Of a stretch of 15,742 bases of DNA, positions 7,171-15,403 are shown piece by piece. The notes under the pieces are model-generated. The model made no database searches. It was not told the DNA's origin and saw nothing but the letters and a program-made list of their open reading frames with translations. The stretch's first letter is position 1. Each line of letters begins with the position of its first letter. A program made the position numbers and the translations under genes. Source of the stretch: Lachnospiraceae bacterium UBA7110 (GTDB lineage: Bacteria > Bacillota > Clostridia > Lachnospirales > Lachnospiraceae); contig DKYC01000156.1 in NCBI GenBank assembly GCA_002492295.1, positions 14,349 to 30,090 on the forward strand. Reading direction: 5' to 3'.

Positions 7171-8289
7171 GTGGAAGAAAAAAGGTACGTAACCACATGG
7201 GGAAACGCAATTTCCATCGCGGACAGGAAACCGGAGAACTATGCAAAGGACTTGACATTGCGCTATCCGGTCCGTCCGATGTTTGATGCGGATAAATTAA
7301 GGATAACACTCGACAATTTCTGCGGAACAGAGTCTGTGACAATCACGAAGGTATATGTCGGCAAGACACCCGTGACGTTTGAAAACGGAAGCATAAGCGT
7401 TACCATTCCGGCAGGGGAATCACGGGTGAGCGATGAGACAGCGTTTGCAGTAACGCGCGGTGAGGATTTTAACATAAGCATTTATTTAGGCAGTTTTACG
7501 CAGATGCGTTCGGCGGTGTTAATAACAGGACCGCTGTCAAAGGGAACCTATACGGTGGGGGACTATGCGGCGAGCGGCGCGCTCCCTGCCGATTTGACGA
7601 GAAAGACCAACTGGTTTTATTTCCTGAGCGATGTGGAGCTGTACACGTCTGCCGAAAACAGGGCGGTAATCTGCTACGGCGACAGCATTACGTCACAGGC
7701 GTGGCCGGATTATCTTTCCCTGCGGCTGTTCCATGAGAAACTGGAACACACTGCGGTTGTGAGAAAAGCGGCGAGCGGCACGCGGATTTTGCGCCAGTAT
7801 GATAACATTACATATGATTCTTACGGGCTGAAAGGAGATATCCGGTTTCCGCACGAGGCGCGTGTGAGAGGCGCGGATACAATTATTATTCAGCATGGGA
7901 TTAATGACATTATCCATCCGGTGGGTGTGGATGTGAATCCGTTTCGCCCGTGGAGTGACCTTCCGACGGCGCAGGAGCTGATTGACGGTCTGAAACGCTA
8001 TATTGAGTGGGCGCATGAGTACGGGTTAAAGGTATATTTGGGGACATTGCTGCCAATCTATGGGTGGCGGACCTATGAGCCGTTCCGCAACGATTTGAGA
8101 AACGAGGTAAACGAGTGGATCCGTACGACGCACGAGGCGGAGGGCTGCATTGATTTTGACAAGGCACTCAGGGACAGCACAAACCCTGCGGCATTTGCCC
8201 AGGGCTATGACAGCGGCGACCACCTTCACCCGTCACTGAAAGCGTATGAGCGCATGGCGGCGGAAGTGCCGAAGGATATTTTAGGATAG
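7171..8289 (+). CDS. SGNH/GDSL-family hydrolase (probable esterase)
   Basis: This 372-residue protein has an N-terminal beta-sandwich-like part (about 1-160) and a C-terminal SGNH hydrolase domain. Block I is GDSIT with nucleophile Ser172. Block II is ASG with Gly203. Block III is GIND with Asn245. Block V is GDHLHP with Asp350 and His353, completing the triad. Members remove acyl groups, often acetyl, from carbohydrates or lipids; the substrate here is unknown. There is no signal peptide, so it should be cytoplasmic. The frame is open from a TTG at 7123, but the real start is GTG at 7171: AGGAGG at 7158-7163 sits 7 bases before it, and the preceding 16 codons include that ribosome site. It is followed after 14 bases by the oxidoreductase gene, so the two are probably cotranscribed. 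Confidence 0.88.
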   Translation: MEEKRYVTTWGNAISIADRKPENYAKDLTLRYPVRPMFDADKLRITLDNFCGTESVTITKVYVGKTPVTFENGSISVTIPAGESRVSDETAFAVTRGEDFNISIYLGSFTQMRSAVLITGPLSKGTYTVGDYAASGALPADLTRKTNWFYFLSDVELYTSAENRAVICYGDSITSQAWPDYLSLRLFHEKLEHTAVVRKAASGTRILRQYDNITYDSYGLKGDIRFPHEARVRGADTIIIQHGINDIIHPVGVDVNPFRPWSDLPTAQELIDGLKRYIEWAHEYGLKVYLGTLLPIYGWRTYEPFRNDLRNEVNEWIRTTHEAEGCIDFDKALRDSTNPAAFAQGYDSGDHLHPSLKAYERMAAEVPKDILG

Positions 8290-8303
8290 GGAGCGGGGGG
8301 AAC

Positions 8304-8894
8304 ATGCCGACATTACTTTTTATTAATGCATGCGTGCGCGGAAAAGACTCAAGGACGCTTGCTTTGGCGGAGCAGCTTTTGGAACGGATACGCGAGGCAA
8401 ACAGCCAGGACATGGCATTTCATATAGAAGAAATACGGTTATCGACGGAAAATATGCTGCCGCTGAATTATGAACGGCTGCAGAGGCGCGATGAACTTTT
8501 GGCAGCAGGGCAGACGGACGATACGATGTTTGACTACGCGAACGCCGTCGCGGGGGCGGATATGCTTGTAATTGCGGCGCCTTACTGGGACATGTCGTTT
8601 CCTGCGTCGCTAAAAATATTTTTGGAGCTGACAAGTGTGGTTGGGATTACGTTCACCTACGCGCAGGACGGCACGCCGATCGGTTTGACGAATGCCCGTG
8701 ATATGTACTATGTCACGACCAGCGGAGGTTATATCGGGGACTGCAATTTCGGTTTTGAGTATGTAAATGCCATTTGCAGACTTTACGGCGTGGAGAACAC
8801 GCATTTTGTCAGCGCTGAGGGACTTGACCTTGACGGCGCGGATGTGCAGGCGATTATGGAAGCGGCGTGCAGTGGGGAGATTGTGAATTTTTAG
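8304..8894 (+). CDS. Flavodoxin-fold NAD(P)H-dependent oxidoreductase (azoreductase/quinone reductase-like)
   Basis: This 196-residue cytoplasmic protein fits the Flavodoxin_2 family (AzoR, NQO-like), which uses bound FMN and NAD(P)H to reduce quinones, azo dyes or nitro compounds. The N-terminal strand and phosphate-binding loop LLFINACVRGKDSRT are at about 4-18. Residues 88-105 contain the typical LVIAAPYWDMSFPASLK stretch, where the Pro-Tyr-Trp turn contacts FMN. TTSGGY at 138-143 is the second flavin-side loop. Start ATG 8304 follows a GGGGGG ribosome site. The real substrate cannot be read from the sequence. It lies in line with the hydrolase upstream, and the methyltransferase frame begins right at its stop codon. 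Confidence 0.87.
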   Translation: MPTLLFINACVRGKDSRTLALAEQLLERIREANSQDMAFHIEEIRLSTENMLPLNYERLQRRDELLAAGQTDDTMFDYANAVAGADMLVIAAPYWDMSFPASLKIFLELTSVVGITFTYAQDGTPIGLTNARDMYYVTTSGGYIGDCNFGFEYVNAICRLYGVENTHFVSAEGLDLDGADVQAIMEAACSGEIVNF

Positions 8895-8903
8895 GTGATG
8901 GAA

Positions 8904-10778
8904 ATGGAGAAAAGGATGATTAGACTGGCAACCGTTTTCAGCGGTATTGGCGCAATAGAACATACGCTCGACAGGATGGAACTGGAGCATGAAATCGTGT
9001 TTGCGTGTGACAATGGGGACGTTGATATATTGTCAAAAAAGATAGATGTCGATTTGGAAGCGATAGAGAGCGAACTGACAGTTTTGGAAACATTAATCCG
9101 GCGTATCGGGGTAAAAACGGAGGAAGAGAAAGAATATAAGTCCCAGCTGGACAAAATGCTGGACGCGACAAAATCGGAATATATCAGCGTGACGCAAAGC
9201 ATTGACCGGATTGCGGAAAAGAACGCCAGGGAATTGATTTTAAAAATATTAGGACTGATTATAGAGACAGATGGAATTAAAAAGGCACGGCTAAAGGAGT
9301 ACACGGAATTTTTGGAGCAGCTGGAGAAAAAAACGCAGAGGCGTGCCGCCATTTTGACAACGTTCCAATGTATTTTGGAGGTGGTCAATGACTTTAAAAA
9401 GGACAACGCGATGAGTGACTTGGGAAAAGCGGAGACGTCCTATAAGAGCACGGATAATATTATATGGCATGAGGTTTCCGGGGATTTAAAGGAAGCGTAT
9501 GACATATTGGAGGAAAACAGAGGAAAAAGGGTTATCAAAAGTGTGAGGGATATCAGCGAACGTACCGGTATGCTTCATGAGAAGATAAACACGTTACATA
9601 TCCTGCAGGAGCTGGCGGGGATTGATGATTATGCGGAAAAGAAAAAGTACGTGGACAGGCTGTACAGCGGAAAAGAATCGCAGAATAAGGTAAAAGCCAG
9701 TTATATGGCAAATTATAAAATTCGCGAAGACCAGTTTCACTGGAATGTTTGTTTCCTGGACGGAAAGCAGTATGAGGGACAGGTGGATTTATTTGTGGGC
9801 GGAAGCCCCTGCCAGTCCTTTAGTCTTGTAGGAAAGCAGCGCGGTTTGGAGGATACAAGGGGAACGCTGTTTTATGAGTATGCGCGGCTGGTTAGTGAGA
9901 TAAAACCAAAGGTGTTCATTTATGAAAATGTGAAGGCGCTGTTGAGCAATGATGATGGAAAGACATGGGAAACGGTTTCCAGGGTATTTACGGATTTAAA
10001 TTATACATGGGAAAAAATGATTTTAAATGCCCGGGATTTTGGTATTCCACAAAACAGGGAACGCGTATTTGTCGTGGGCTTCCGGAATGATTTAGTGCTG
10101 GAACGGGAGTTTGAGCCGCCGCAGCCGTTTCCGCTGGAGAAAAAGATGCAGGATTTTCTTTTGGAGAATGTTTCGGGACGTTATTATCTGCCTAAAAAAG
10201 GGGTGGATTTTGTCACCATGGAAAAAAACCTGACCAAGAGATATACGCAGATTGACGGTGATATCCAACTCTGCCAAAAGCGGAATCAGCAGTTTAACTG
10301 GCACGGGGATTTTGTGTTTGAAGAGGAAAACACGGACAAAGAGAAAACGATGGAGGATTTGGAAAAATATTTTCTGTCTGAGAAGGTGAGAAAATATGTT
10401 CTTGCCACTGGAACGAAAAATTTTTATTCAAGACCAGAGACGGATTTAGAGGTTGCAAGACCGCTTTTGACGACGATGCACAAAATGCACAGGGCAGGCG
10501 TGGACAATTATGTCACGACAGACGGAAGGCTGAGAAAACTTACGCCAAGGGAATGCTTACGGCTGATGGGATTTTGCGACAGCTTTAAAATTGTTGTGTC
10601 GGATACCTCTGCGTATCAGCAGGCGGGTAATTCCATTGTGGTAGACGTGCTGATTAATATTATGAAGGCCGTTTTGAAAAGCTATCCCCAACTGGCTTTT
10701 TCGGAAGAGGAAATTGTTGCGTTGAAACAGCTTGAGGAAGAGGAGCAGGAGGAACGCAGGAAGGGAAAGGTAAGTTAG
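8904..10778 (+). CDS. DNA (cytosine-5)-methyltransferase with a large helical insertion
   Basis: About 624 residues from the chosen ATG. It transfers methyl from SAM to C5 of cytosine and should protect host DNA from the two restriction genes that follow. Motifs of the family appear in order: I FSGIG (about 12-16), II CDN (about 35-37), IV GGSPCQSFS with catalytic Cys303, VI ENV (341-343), VIII QNRERVF (383-389), a target-recognition region (about 400-540), IX RKLTPRECLRLMGF (544-557) and X QAGNSIVVDVL (573-583). The odd part is residues about 40-275: a Lys/Glu/Leu-rich, probably coiled-coil stretch between motifs II and IV, where compact enzymes have only about 60 residues. Possible starts are GTG 8895, ATG 8898, ATG 8904 (AGGTG 6 bases upstream) and ATG 8916 (GGAG 6 bases upstream). 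All keep motif I. The C-terminus is a charged Glu/Lys tail. The stop is one base from the next ATG. Confidence 0.93.
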   Translation: MEKRMIRLATVFSGIGAIEHTLDRMELEHEIVFACDNGDVDILSKKIDVDLEAIESELTVLETLIRRIGVKTEEEKEYKSQLDKMLDATKSEYISVTQSIDRIAEKNARELILKILGLIIETDGIKKARLKEYTEFLEQLEKKTQRRAAILTTFQCILEVVNDFKKDNAMSDLGKAETSYKSTDNIIWHEVSGDLKEAYDILEENRGKRVIKSVRDISERTGMLHEKINTLHILQELAGIDDYAEKKKYVDRLYSGKESQNKVKASYMANYKIREDQFHWNVCFLDGKQYEGQVDLFVGGSPCQSFSLVGKQRGLEDTRGTLFYEYARLVSEIKPKVFIYENVKALLSNDDGKTWETVSRVFTDLNYTWEKMILNARDFGIPQNRERVFVVGFRNDLVLEREFEPPQPFPLEKKMQDFLLENVSGRYYLPKKGVDFVTMEKNLTKRYTQIDGDIQLCQKRNQQFNWHGDFVFEEENTDKEKTMEDLEKYFLSEKVRKYVLATGTKNFYSRPETDLEVARPLLTTMHKMHRAGVDNYVTTDGRLRKLTPRECLRLMGFCDSFKIVVSDTSAYQQAGNSIVVDVLINIMKAVLKSYPQLAFSEEEIVALKQLEEEEQEERRKGKVS

Positions 10779-10779
10779 A

Positions 10780-12468
10780 ATGTCATTTTCACCGTTCGCA
10801 AGGTTTCGAAATTTTACTTTAAAAAATCTGAAGGCTTTGTTAGAGGTATACCCGGATGAGGCCAGAAGCATGGAGTGGAGTGAGGCTGCCAATGAAATTG
10901 AAGTAAAGTCGCCGGGATATAAAAGGACGTCTTATCAGCAGGCGTGCCAGTTCGGACTGGAGGACAGGGGCGGAGACCGTTTCAGGGTACACGAATACCT
11001 GTTCACATTTGACGATGAAAATTTAACGCGTTATATAAATTTTTGGGTGAAAACGTATTATGCACCGAATCCGTATGTTAAGGGGGATGATGATGCATTC
11101 CTGATATACTGCGAGATTGTGAAGGAAATCCTTGCGTCACCCGACCATAAAATCGGATATTACGAATTTTTCCATCGCAGGATAGGCGGCGGTAGTGACG
11201 ATATATTATTAAATGCCATTAAAAACTATGCAAGCCCTGTCAGGGCAAAATCGGTTTCCGGAAAGGATATGTTATTTATTGAAGAAAGCGATATCGAGGA
11301 AGCCCAAAGGGAAGTGGAGTATATTGAAAAGTATATGCCAATCGGCAACGCCCGCGACAGGAAGGAATTTTTTGACCGGTATTCCTATGAAAATTTTTGC
11401 CGTTTTTTTGGAATTGCCGATCAAATTAATCTGGAGCAGACACAGGATGCTGTTTTGGAAGATGAGGTCTGCTTCCATACCGGATATCAAAGTCCGTTTC
11501 CGCGTAACCGTATCGTTTTTGGCGCCCCCGGTACGGGTAAAAGCTATGCGCTGAATAAGGAGAAGGATAAGCTGCTTGGCGCGGATTCCTCTCATTATGA
11601 GAGGGTTACATTCCATCCGAATTATTCGTATGCCCATTTTGTGGGTACTTATAAGCCTGTTTCCGGTAAAGATGAAGAGGGAAATGACATTATCCGCTAT
11701 CAATATGTGCCGGGACCGTTTATGCGCGTCTTTGTTCAGGCCTTGAAAAACAGCAAAGATAAGGGGCATATAAAACCATATCTGTTACTGATTGAAGAGA
11801 TTAACAGGGCAAATGCGGCGGCGGTATTTGGGGAAGTTTTCCAATTGCTGGATCGAGACGGCGATAATGTCAGCGAGTACAGTATTCAGACTTCTGAGGA
11901 TATGCGAACATATTTGGCGGAGCAGCTTCAGGGAGACCCCGAAGATTATGCGAATATTAAAATCCCTGATAATATGTTTATCTGGGCGACAATGAACAGC
12001 GCTGACCAGGGTGTCTACCCGATTGACACGGCATTTAAACGCAGGTGGGAATTTGAATATATCGGGATTGACGATGAAGCGCAGAACGTAAGCCAGTATA
12101 CTATTCCTGTAGGAATGGGGGATAATAGAAGATATGTAAAATGGAATGATTTGCGTGTGCAGATTAATCAGATTTTACTGTCAGATGATTGCAAAGTCAA
12201 CGAGGATAAGCTGCTGGGACCGTTTTTTATCGCGAAGTCAATGCTTGAACATGCACTGGAGGATGAGGACAGGTTTGTAAAAGCGTTTGAGAGCAAGGTA
12301 ATCATGTATCTGTTCGAGGATGTCATGAAGATGCGTCCGCACAATATCTTTCGGGGACATGCAAAAAAGAACGGGAAAATGGTTTTTTCGGAAATCTGTA
12401 AGACATTTGAAAAAGAATGTGAAGGCGTTTTCGGATTGGAAGGGTTATCGCAGGCAAACAGGGAGTAA
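10780..12468 (+). CDS. McrB-like AAA+ restriction motor (LlaJI R1/BsuMI YdiS-type)
   Basis: This 562-residue protein is the probable NTP-driven motor subunit of the restriction enzyme. Walker A is GAPGTGKS at residues 248-255. Walker B is LLLIEEINRAN at about 335-345, close to the McrB form. The sensor segment is MNSADQGVYPID at 405-416, matching the McrB MNTADRS-type signature, followed by FKRRWEF with candidate arginine fingers Arg421/Arg422. McrB proteins hydrolyse GTP, and GTP use is inferred here. The first 240 residues match nothing I can name. In McrB and LlaJI R1 this part binds DNA, so it may read the target site. AAAGG at 10766-10770 lies 9 bases before the ATG. One base separates it from the methyltransferase stop, and the nuclease gene follows after 15 bases, so the three form one transcription unit. 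Confidence 0.92.
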   Translation: MSFSPFARFRNFTLKNLKALLEVYPDEARSMEWSEAANEIEVKSPGYKRTSYQQACQFGLEDRGGDRFRVHEYLFTFDDENLTRYINFWVKTYYAPNPYVKGDDDAFLIYCEIVKEILASPDHKIGYYEFFHRRIGGGSDDILLNAIKNYASPVRAKSVSGKDMLFIEESDIEEAQREVEYIEKYMPIGNARDRKEFFDRYSYENFCRFFGIADQINLEQTQDAVLEDEVCFHTGYQSPFPRNRIVFGAPGTGKSYALNKEKDKLLGADSSHYERVTFHPNYSYAHFVGTYKPVSGKDEEGNDIIRYQYVPGPFMRVFVQALKNSKDKGHIKPYLLLIEEINRANAAAVFGEVFQLLDRDGDNVSEYSIQTSEDMRTYLAEQLQGDPEDYANIKIPDNMFIWATMNSADQGVYPIDTAFKRRWEFEYIGIDDEAQNVSQYTIPVGMGDNRRYVKWNDLRVQINQILLSDDCKVNEDKLLGPFFIAKSMLEHALEDEDRFVKAFESKVIMYLFEDVMKMRPHNIFRGHAKKNGKMVFSEICKTFEKECEGVFGLEGLSQANRE

Positions 12469-12483
12469 ATGGAGTGAGTGCAA

Positions 12484-13980
12484 ATGATGGGAGGATTTTT
12501 CCGGGAACGGAAACAGTACCGGCTGCATGAGATTTCCGAAGCGCTTGATACAACACTGGAAAAAACGAAACGTCTGGTCGGAATACTGAAAAAATATGGA
12601 GTCGTAAAAACCGTCAAGGCGTCAAAGCCGGAATACGAAGATTTATCCAATCAGGATATTATTTTGACCGATATTTTGGAAACGGGTATTGATGCGGTAT
12701 ATATATTTGACTTTGTTGGCATTGTAGTGATAGAGGACTGCGTATTTAAGTGTTATCCCAAATATATCGTTTCCACTGAAAAACCGCTGCAGCAGTTGAA
12801 ACAGGTTTTAAAGGTGATAAAAAAATATAACGATAAAGAACAATTGATTTATCTGTACAATGGCGACGGTGAGGACAGAATTTTTAACCGTCTTGCGGTG
12901 TCTTTATATTTGTTGGAAAATTATTTTCAATATGGTATATACACAAACCAGCAGGAAATAATTGAAACAAACGGCAATGGTGAAATCCTGTGGGATAAGA
13001 CAATTCATGAGACATTTGCCCTGATACAGAAAAACCGTCCGTATTATCTTGAACTGCAGACGCAAAATACCGTGGACAATGAAACGGATTACATCCGCAG
13101 GCTGCATGAGTGTGTATTGACGCACTGTACAAAAGAACTGAGAAAAGCAGATGTTCTAGAATTGTTTGATATTGCGGAGGTGGAGCTGACAATTGCGCAG
13201 CTGGACGATTTTGGGGATACGGATTATATTCAGTACCGGATTGAGAGAGAGCTTCAAACGCAGTTTGTCACAAAAAAGAGAACGGTTTTAAAAACGATGT
13301 ATGCATATATTACCAATATCAGGGCACAGCAGGAGAATCTGCAATACAGTCTTTACGGGACAAACAGCTTTAACCTTGTATGGGAAAGCGTCTGTGCGGA
13401 AAATTTTGGCGATATGCGCAATATACGCTTATCGGAGCTTCCGACAGGAGTATCCGAAGAATACGCTGCGAAAAGAAATGAAAAACTGTTGAATATCATT
13501 GAAAATCCGATATGGCGTGGGAATAATCCGGATGTTTTTGACGACAGTGCGGACACATTAAAACCGGATATCCTTTGTATCTATCCCGTTAGGGAACCGG
13601 ATGAATACTGCTTTGCCATATATGATGCCAAATATTACTGCATTCATTTTGAAAAACGGAATGCGGGATACAAAATTAACGGACAGCCGGGAATACAGGA
13701 TATTGCGAAGCAGTATCTGTACCGTTTGGCATATGACGATTTTATTCAAAAGCAGGGGTACCAGTATGTGCAGAATATGTTTCTCTGCCCGCATGAGAGC
13801 GCAATGGAGGCATTTGGCTCTGTGGAGCTTGGGATGCTGCGAACGATAGGCGGTAAGCAATTAGGAAAAATAGAGGTCGTAAAACTGTGTGCGGAAGAAA
13901 TGTATGAGAATTATCTGCAGGGGAAAACGATAGAGAATTTTACGGAGTATATTCCGCAGGTGTTTGATACGCCAACATGA
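12484..13980 (+). CDS. LlaJI/McrC-family restriction endonuclease subunit
   Basis: About 498 residues. This is the likely DNA-cutting partner of the McrB-like motor. Residues 5-46 look like a winged helix-turn-helix (YRLHEISEALDTTLEKTKRL ... GVVKTVK). The middle has the McrC/LlaJI-type block GEILWDKTI near 166-174. A PD-(D/E)XK core lies near 361-383: Asp362 in KPDILCIYP, then Asp381 and Lys383 in IYDAKYYC, with a helix carrying Gln (IQDIAKQYLYRLAYDDF) around 404-420, as in related nucleases. The nearest known systems by architecture are LlaJI (R2) and BsuMI (YdjA). The frame opens at GTG 12478, but ATG 12484 has GGAG 9 bases upstream and is preferred; ATG 12487 is also possible. It is the last gene of the restriction operon. 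No terminator was seen before the next gene. Confidence 0.9.
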   Translation: MMGGFFRERKQYRLHEISEALDTTLEKTKRLVGILKKYGVVKTVKASKPEYEDLSNQDIILTDILETGIDAVYIFDFVGIVVIEDCVFKCYPKYIVSTEKPLQQLKQVLKVIKKYNDKEQLIYLYNGDGEDRIFNRLAVSLYLLENYFQYGIYTNQQEIIETNGNGEILWDKTIHETFALIQKNRPYYLELQTQNTVDNETDYIRRLHECVLTHCTKELRKADVLELFDIAEVELTIAQLDDFGDTDYIQYRIERELQTQFVTKKRTVLKTMYAYITNIRAQQENLQYSLYGTNSFNLVWESVCAENFGDMRNIRLSELPTGVSEEYAAKRNEKLLNIIENPIWRGNNPDVFDDSADTLKPDILCIYPVREPDEYCFAIYDAKYYCIHFEKRNAGYKINGQPGIQDIAKQYLYRLAYDDFIQKQGYQYVQNMFLCPHESAMEAFGSVELGMLRTIGGKQLGKIEVVKLCAEEMYENYLQGKTIENFTEYIPQVFDTPT

Positions 13981-14026
13981 GCGGGGGATTATGACTGCGG
14001 CAGGGAAAGTGAGGTGAGGCTCCGGG

Positions 14027-15403
14027 ATGGATTCGTATGGAAAGAGCACGGAAAAGGAAGAAAATATGACACAAGTGTCACAAATTGCATCGCGGATATG
14101 GGGACTGTCACGGGACCGGATTTTGGTAAATCTGCGTTTTTTGGACGTGGCGCTGTCAGGTATAAAGCTTAAAGAGCAGGCGGGAACAGACGCTATCCGC
14201 TGCGACATCAACGCGCCCGGCGAGGCGGTCATATACTACGATCCGCGCACGATTATCCGGTTGTACAAGAAAAATCCGAACAGCATTATCCGAACGCATC
14301 TTCATATTCTTTTACACTGCATTTTCAGCCACTCGTACCGATATGGGCGCATGGAGCAGGAGCTTTGGGATGTGGCGGCGGACATGGCAGTGGAGAATGC
14401 AATCCTTTCGCTTGGCATATCGGGGATTGACGTGGCAGGAGACCGCGAACGCAGGGAGGTACTCGATGAATGGCGTAAAAAGGCAGGAACCCTGACAGCG
14501 GAACGGATATACAGGAACCTGAAAAATGACCGGCCTGGAACAACAGAGCTTTTGGAGCTTGCCAATCTGTTCCGGCGGGATATCCATGAGAGCTGGGCGG
14601 CAACGGAGAATGCGGAAACGTTTGAGATTACACAGGAACAGTGGAAGAAGCTCAGCGAGCGTATCAAGGCGGAGTTAAAGTCCTTTTCGGAGGATAAATC
14701 GGACGATAAGAGCATTCTGCAAAATCTGGAGGAGGCGACAAAGGAAACCTATGACTACGGCGATTTCCTGCGGCGTTTCAGCGTGTCGGGGGAGGACATA
14801 CAGGTCAATGACGATGAGTTTGACTATGTGTATTATACTTACGGACTTTCCCTTTACGGAAATCTGCCGCTTGTGGAGCCGCTTGAGTATAAGGACGTCA
14901 ATAAAATCAAGGAGTTCGTGGTTGCAATCGACACCTCCGGTTCGTGCCGCGGGGAGATTGTGCAGTGCTTTCTGAATAAGACATACAGTATTTTAAAGAG
15001 CAGCGAAAACTTTTTCCGCAAGGTCAATATACACATTATCCAGTGCGATTCCGAGGTGCGCCGTGACACGAAAATCACGAACGATGAGGAATTTGAGGCA
15101 TTTATGCGGGAGGGACAGCTTGAGGGCTTTGGCTCTACGGATTTTCGCCCGGTGTTTACGTATGTAAACAATGCGGTAGAGAACGGGGAGTTCGAGAACC
15201 TAAAGGGACTGATTTATTTCACGGACGGCTACGGCGTTTATCCTGACAGCAAGCCGCCCTATAATTATGACACGGCGTTTGTGTTCCTGGAGGACGATTT
15301 CGAAAAGCCGCCAACCCCGCCGTGGGCAATCAAGCTTGTGCTTCCGGTGGAGGAAATAGAGGATTTTGAGGAAAATGTTAGCGTAGATGGAGGGTTACCA
15401 TGA
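14027..15403 (+). CDS. VWA-like protein with metallopeptidase-like N-terminal domain (DUF2201 type)
   Basis: This 458-residue cytoplasmic protein has an N-terminal region resembling the putative metallopeptidase domain that often precedes DUF2201 VWA domains. It contains HLHILLHCIFSH at 91-102 and WDVAADMAVEN at 114-124. The glutamate of HExxH is absent (His93-Ile-Leu-Leu-His97), so catalysis is doubtful. Residues about 295-440 form a VWA domain with the MIDAS sequence DTSGS (302-306), Thr371/Asp372 in FGSTDFRP, and Asp400 in YFTDGYG, which together would bind a metal ion. Its stop overlaps the start of a MoxR-like ATPase gene by ATGA, the typical chaperone-like MoxR/VWA pairing. ATG 14027 follows GAGGTGAGG (14011-14019). 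ATG 14066, with AAGGA 7 bases upstream, is a credible alternative start 13 residues in. The client protein is unknown. Confidence 0.85.
   Translation: MDSYGKSTEKEENMTQVSQIASRIWGLSRDRILVNLRFLDVALSGIKLKEQAGTDAIRCDINAPGEAVIYYDPRTIIRLYKKNPNSIIRTHLHILLHCIFSHSYRYGRMEQELWDVAADMAVENAILSLGISGIDVAGDRERREVLDEWRKKAGTLTAERIYRNLKNDRPGTTELLELANLFRRDIHESWAATENAETFEITQEQWKKLSERIKAELKSFSEDKSDDKSILQNLEEATKETYDYGDFLRRFSVSGEDIQVNDDEFDYVYYTYGLSLYGNLPLVEPLEYKDVNKIKEFVVAIDTSGSCRGEIVQCFLNKTYSILKSSENFFRKVNIHIIQCDSEVRRDTKITNDEEFEAFMREGQLEGFGSTDFRPVFTYVNNAVENGEFENLKGLIYFTDGYGVYPDSKPPYNYDTAFVFLEDDFEKPPTPPWAIKLVLPVEEIEDFEENVSVDGGLP

Noticed and set aside
8830..8858. TTGACG followed by ATTATG as a promoter for the restriction operon
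   Set aside because: The -10 match is poor at any sensible spacing, and it lies in oxidoreductase coding sequence.
13991..14017. Eight-codon reading frame MTAAGKVR before the VWA gene
   Set aside because: It is too short to support and has no attenuator structure or codon signal; its end merely overlaps the GAGGTGAGG ribosome site.
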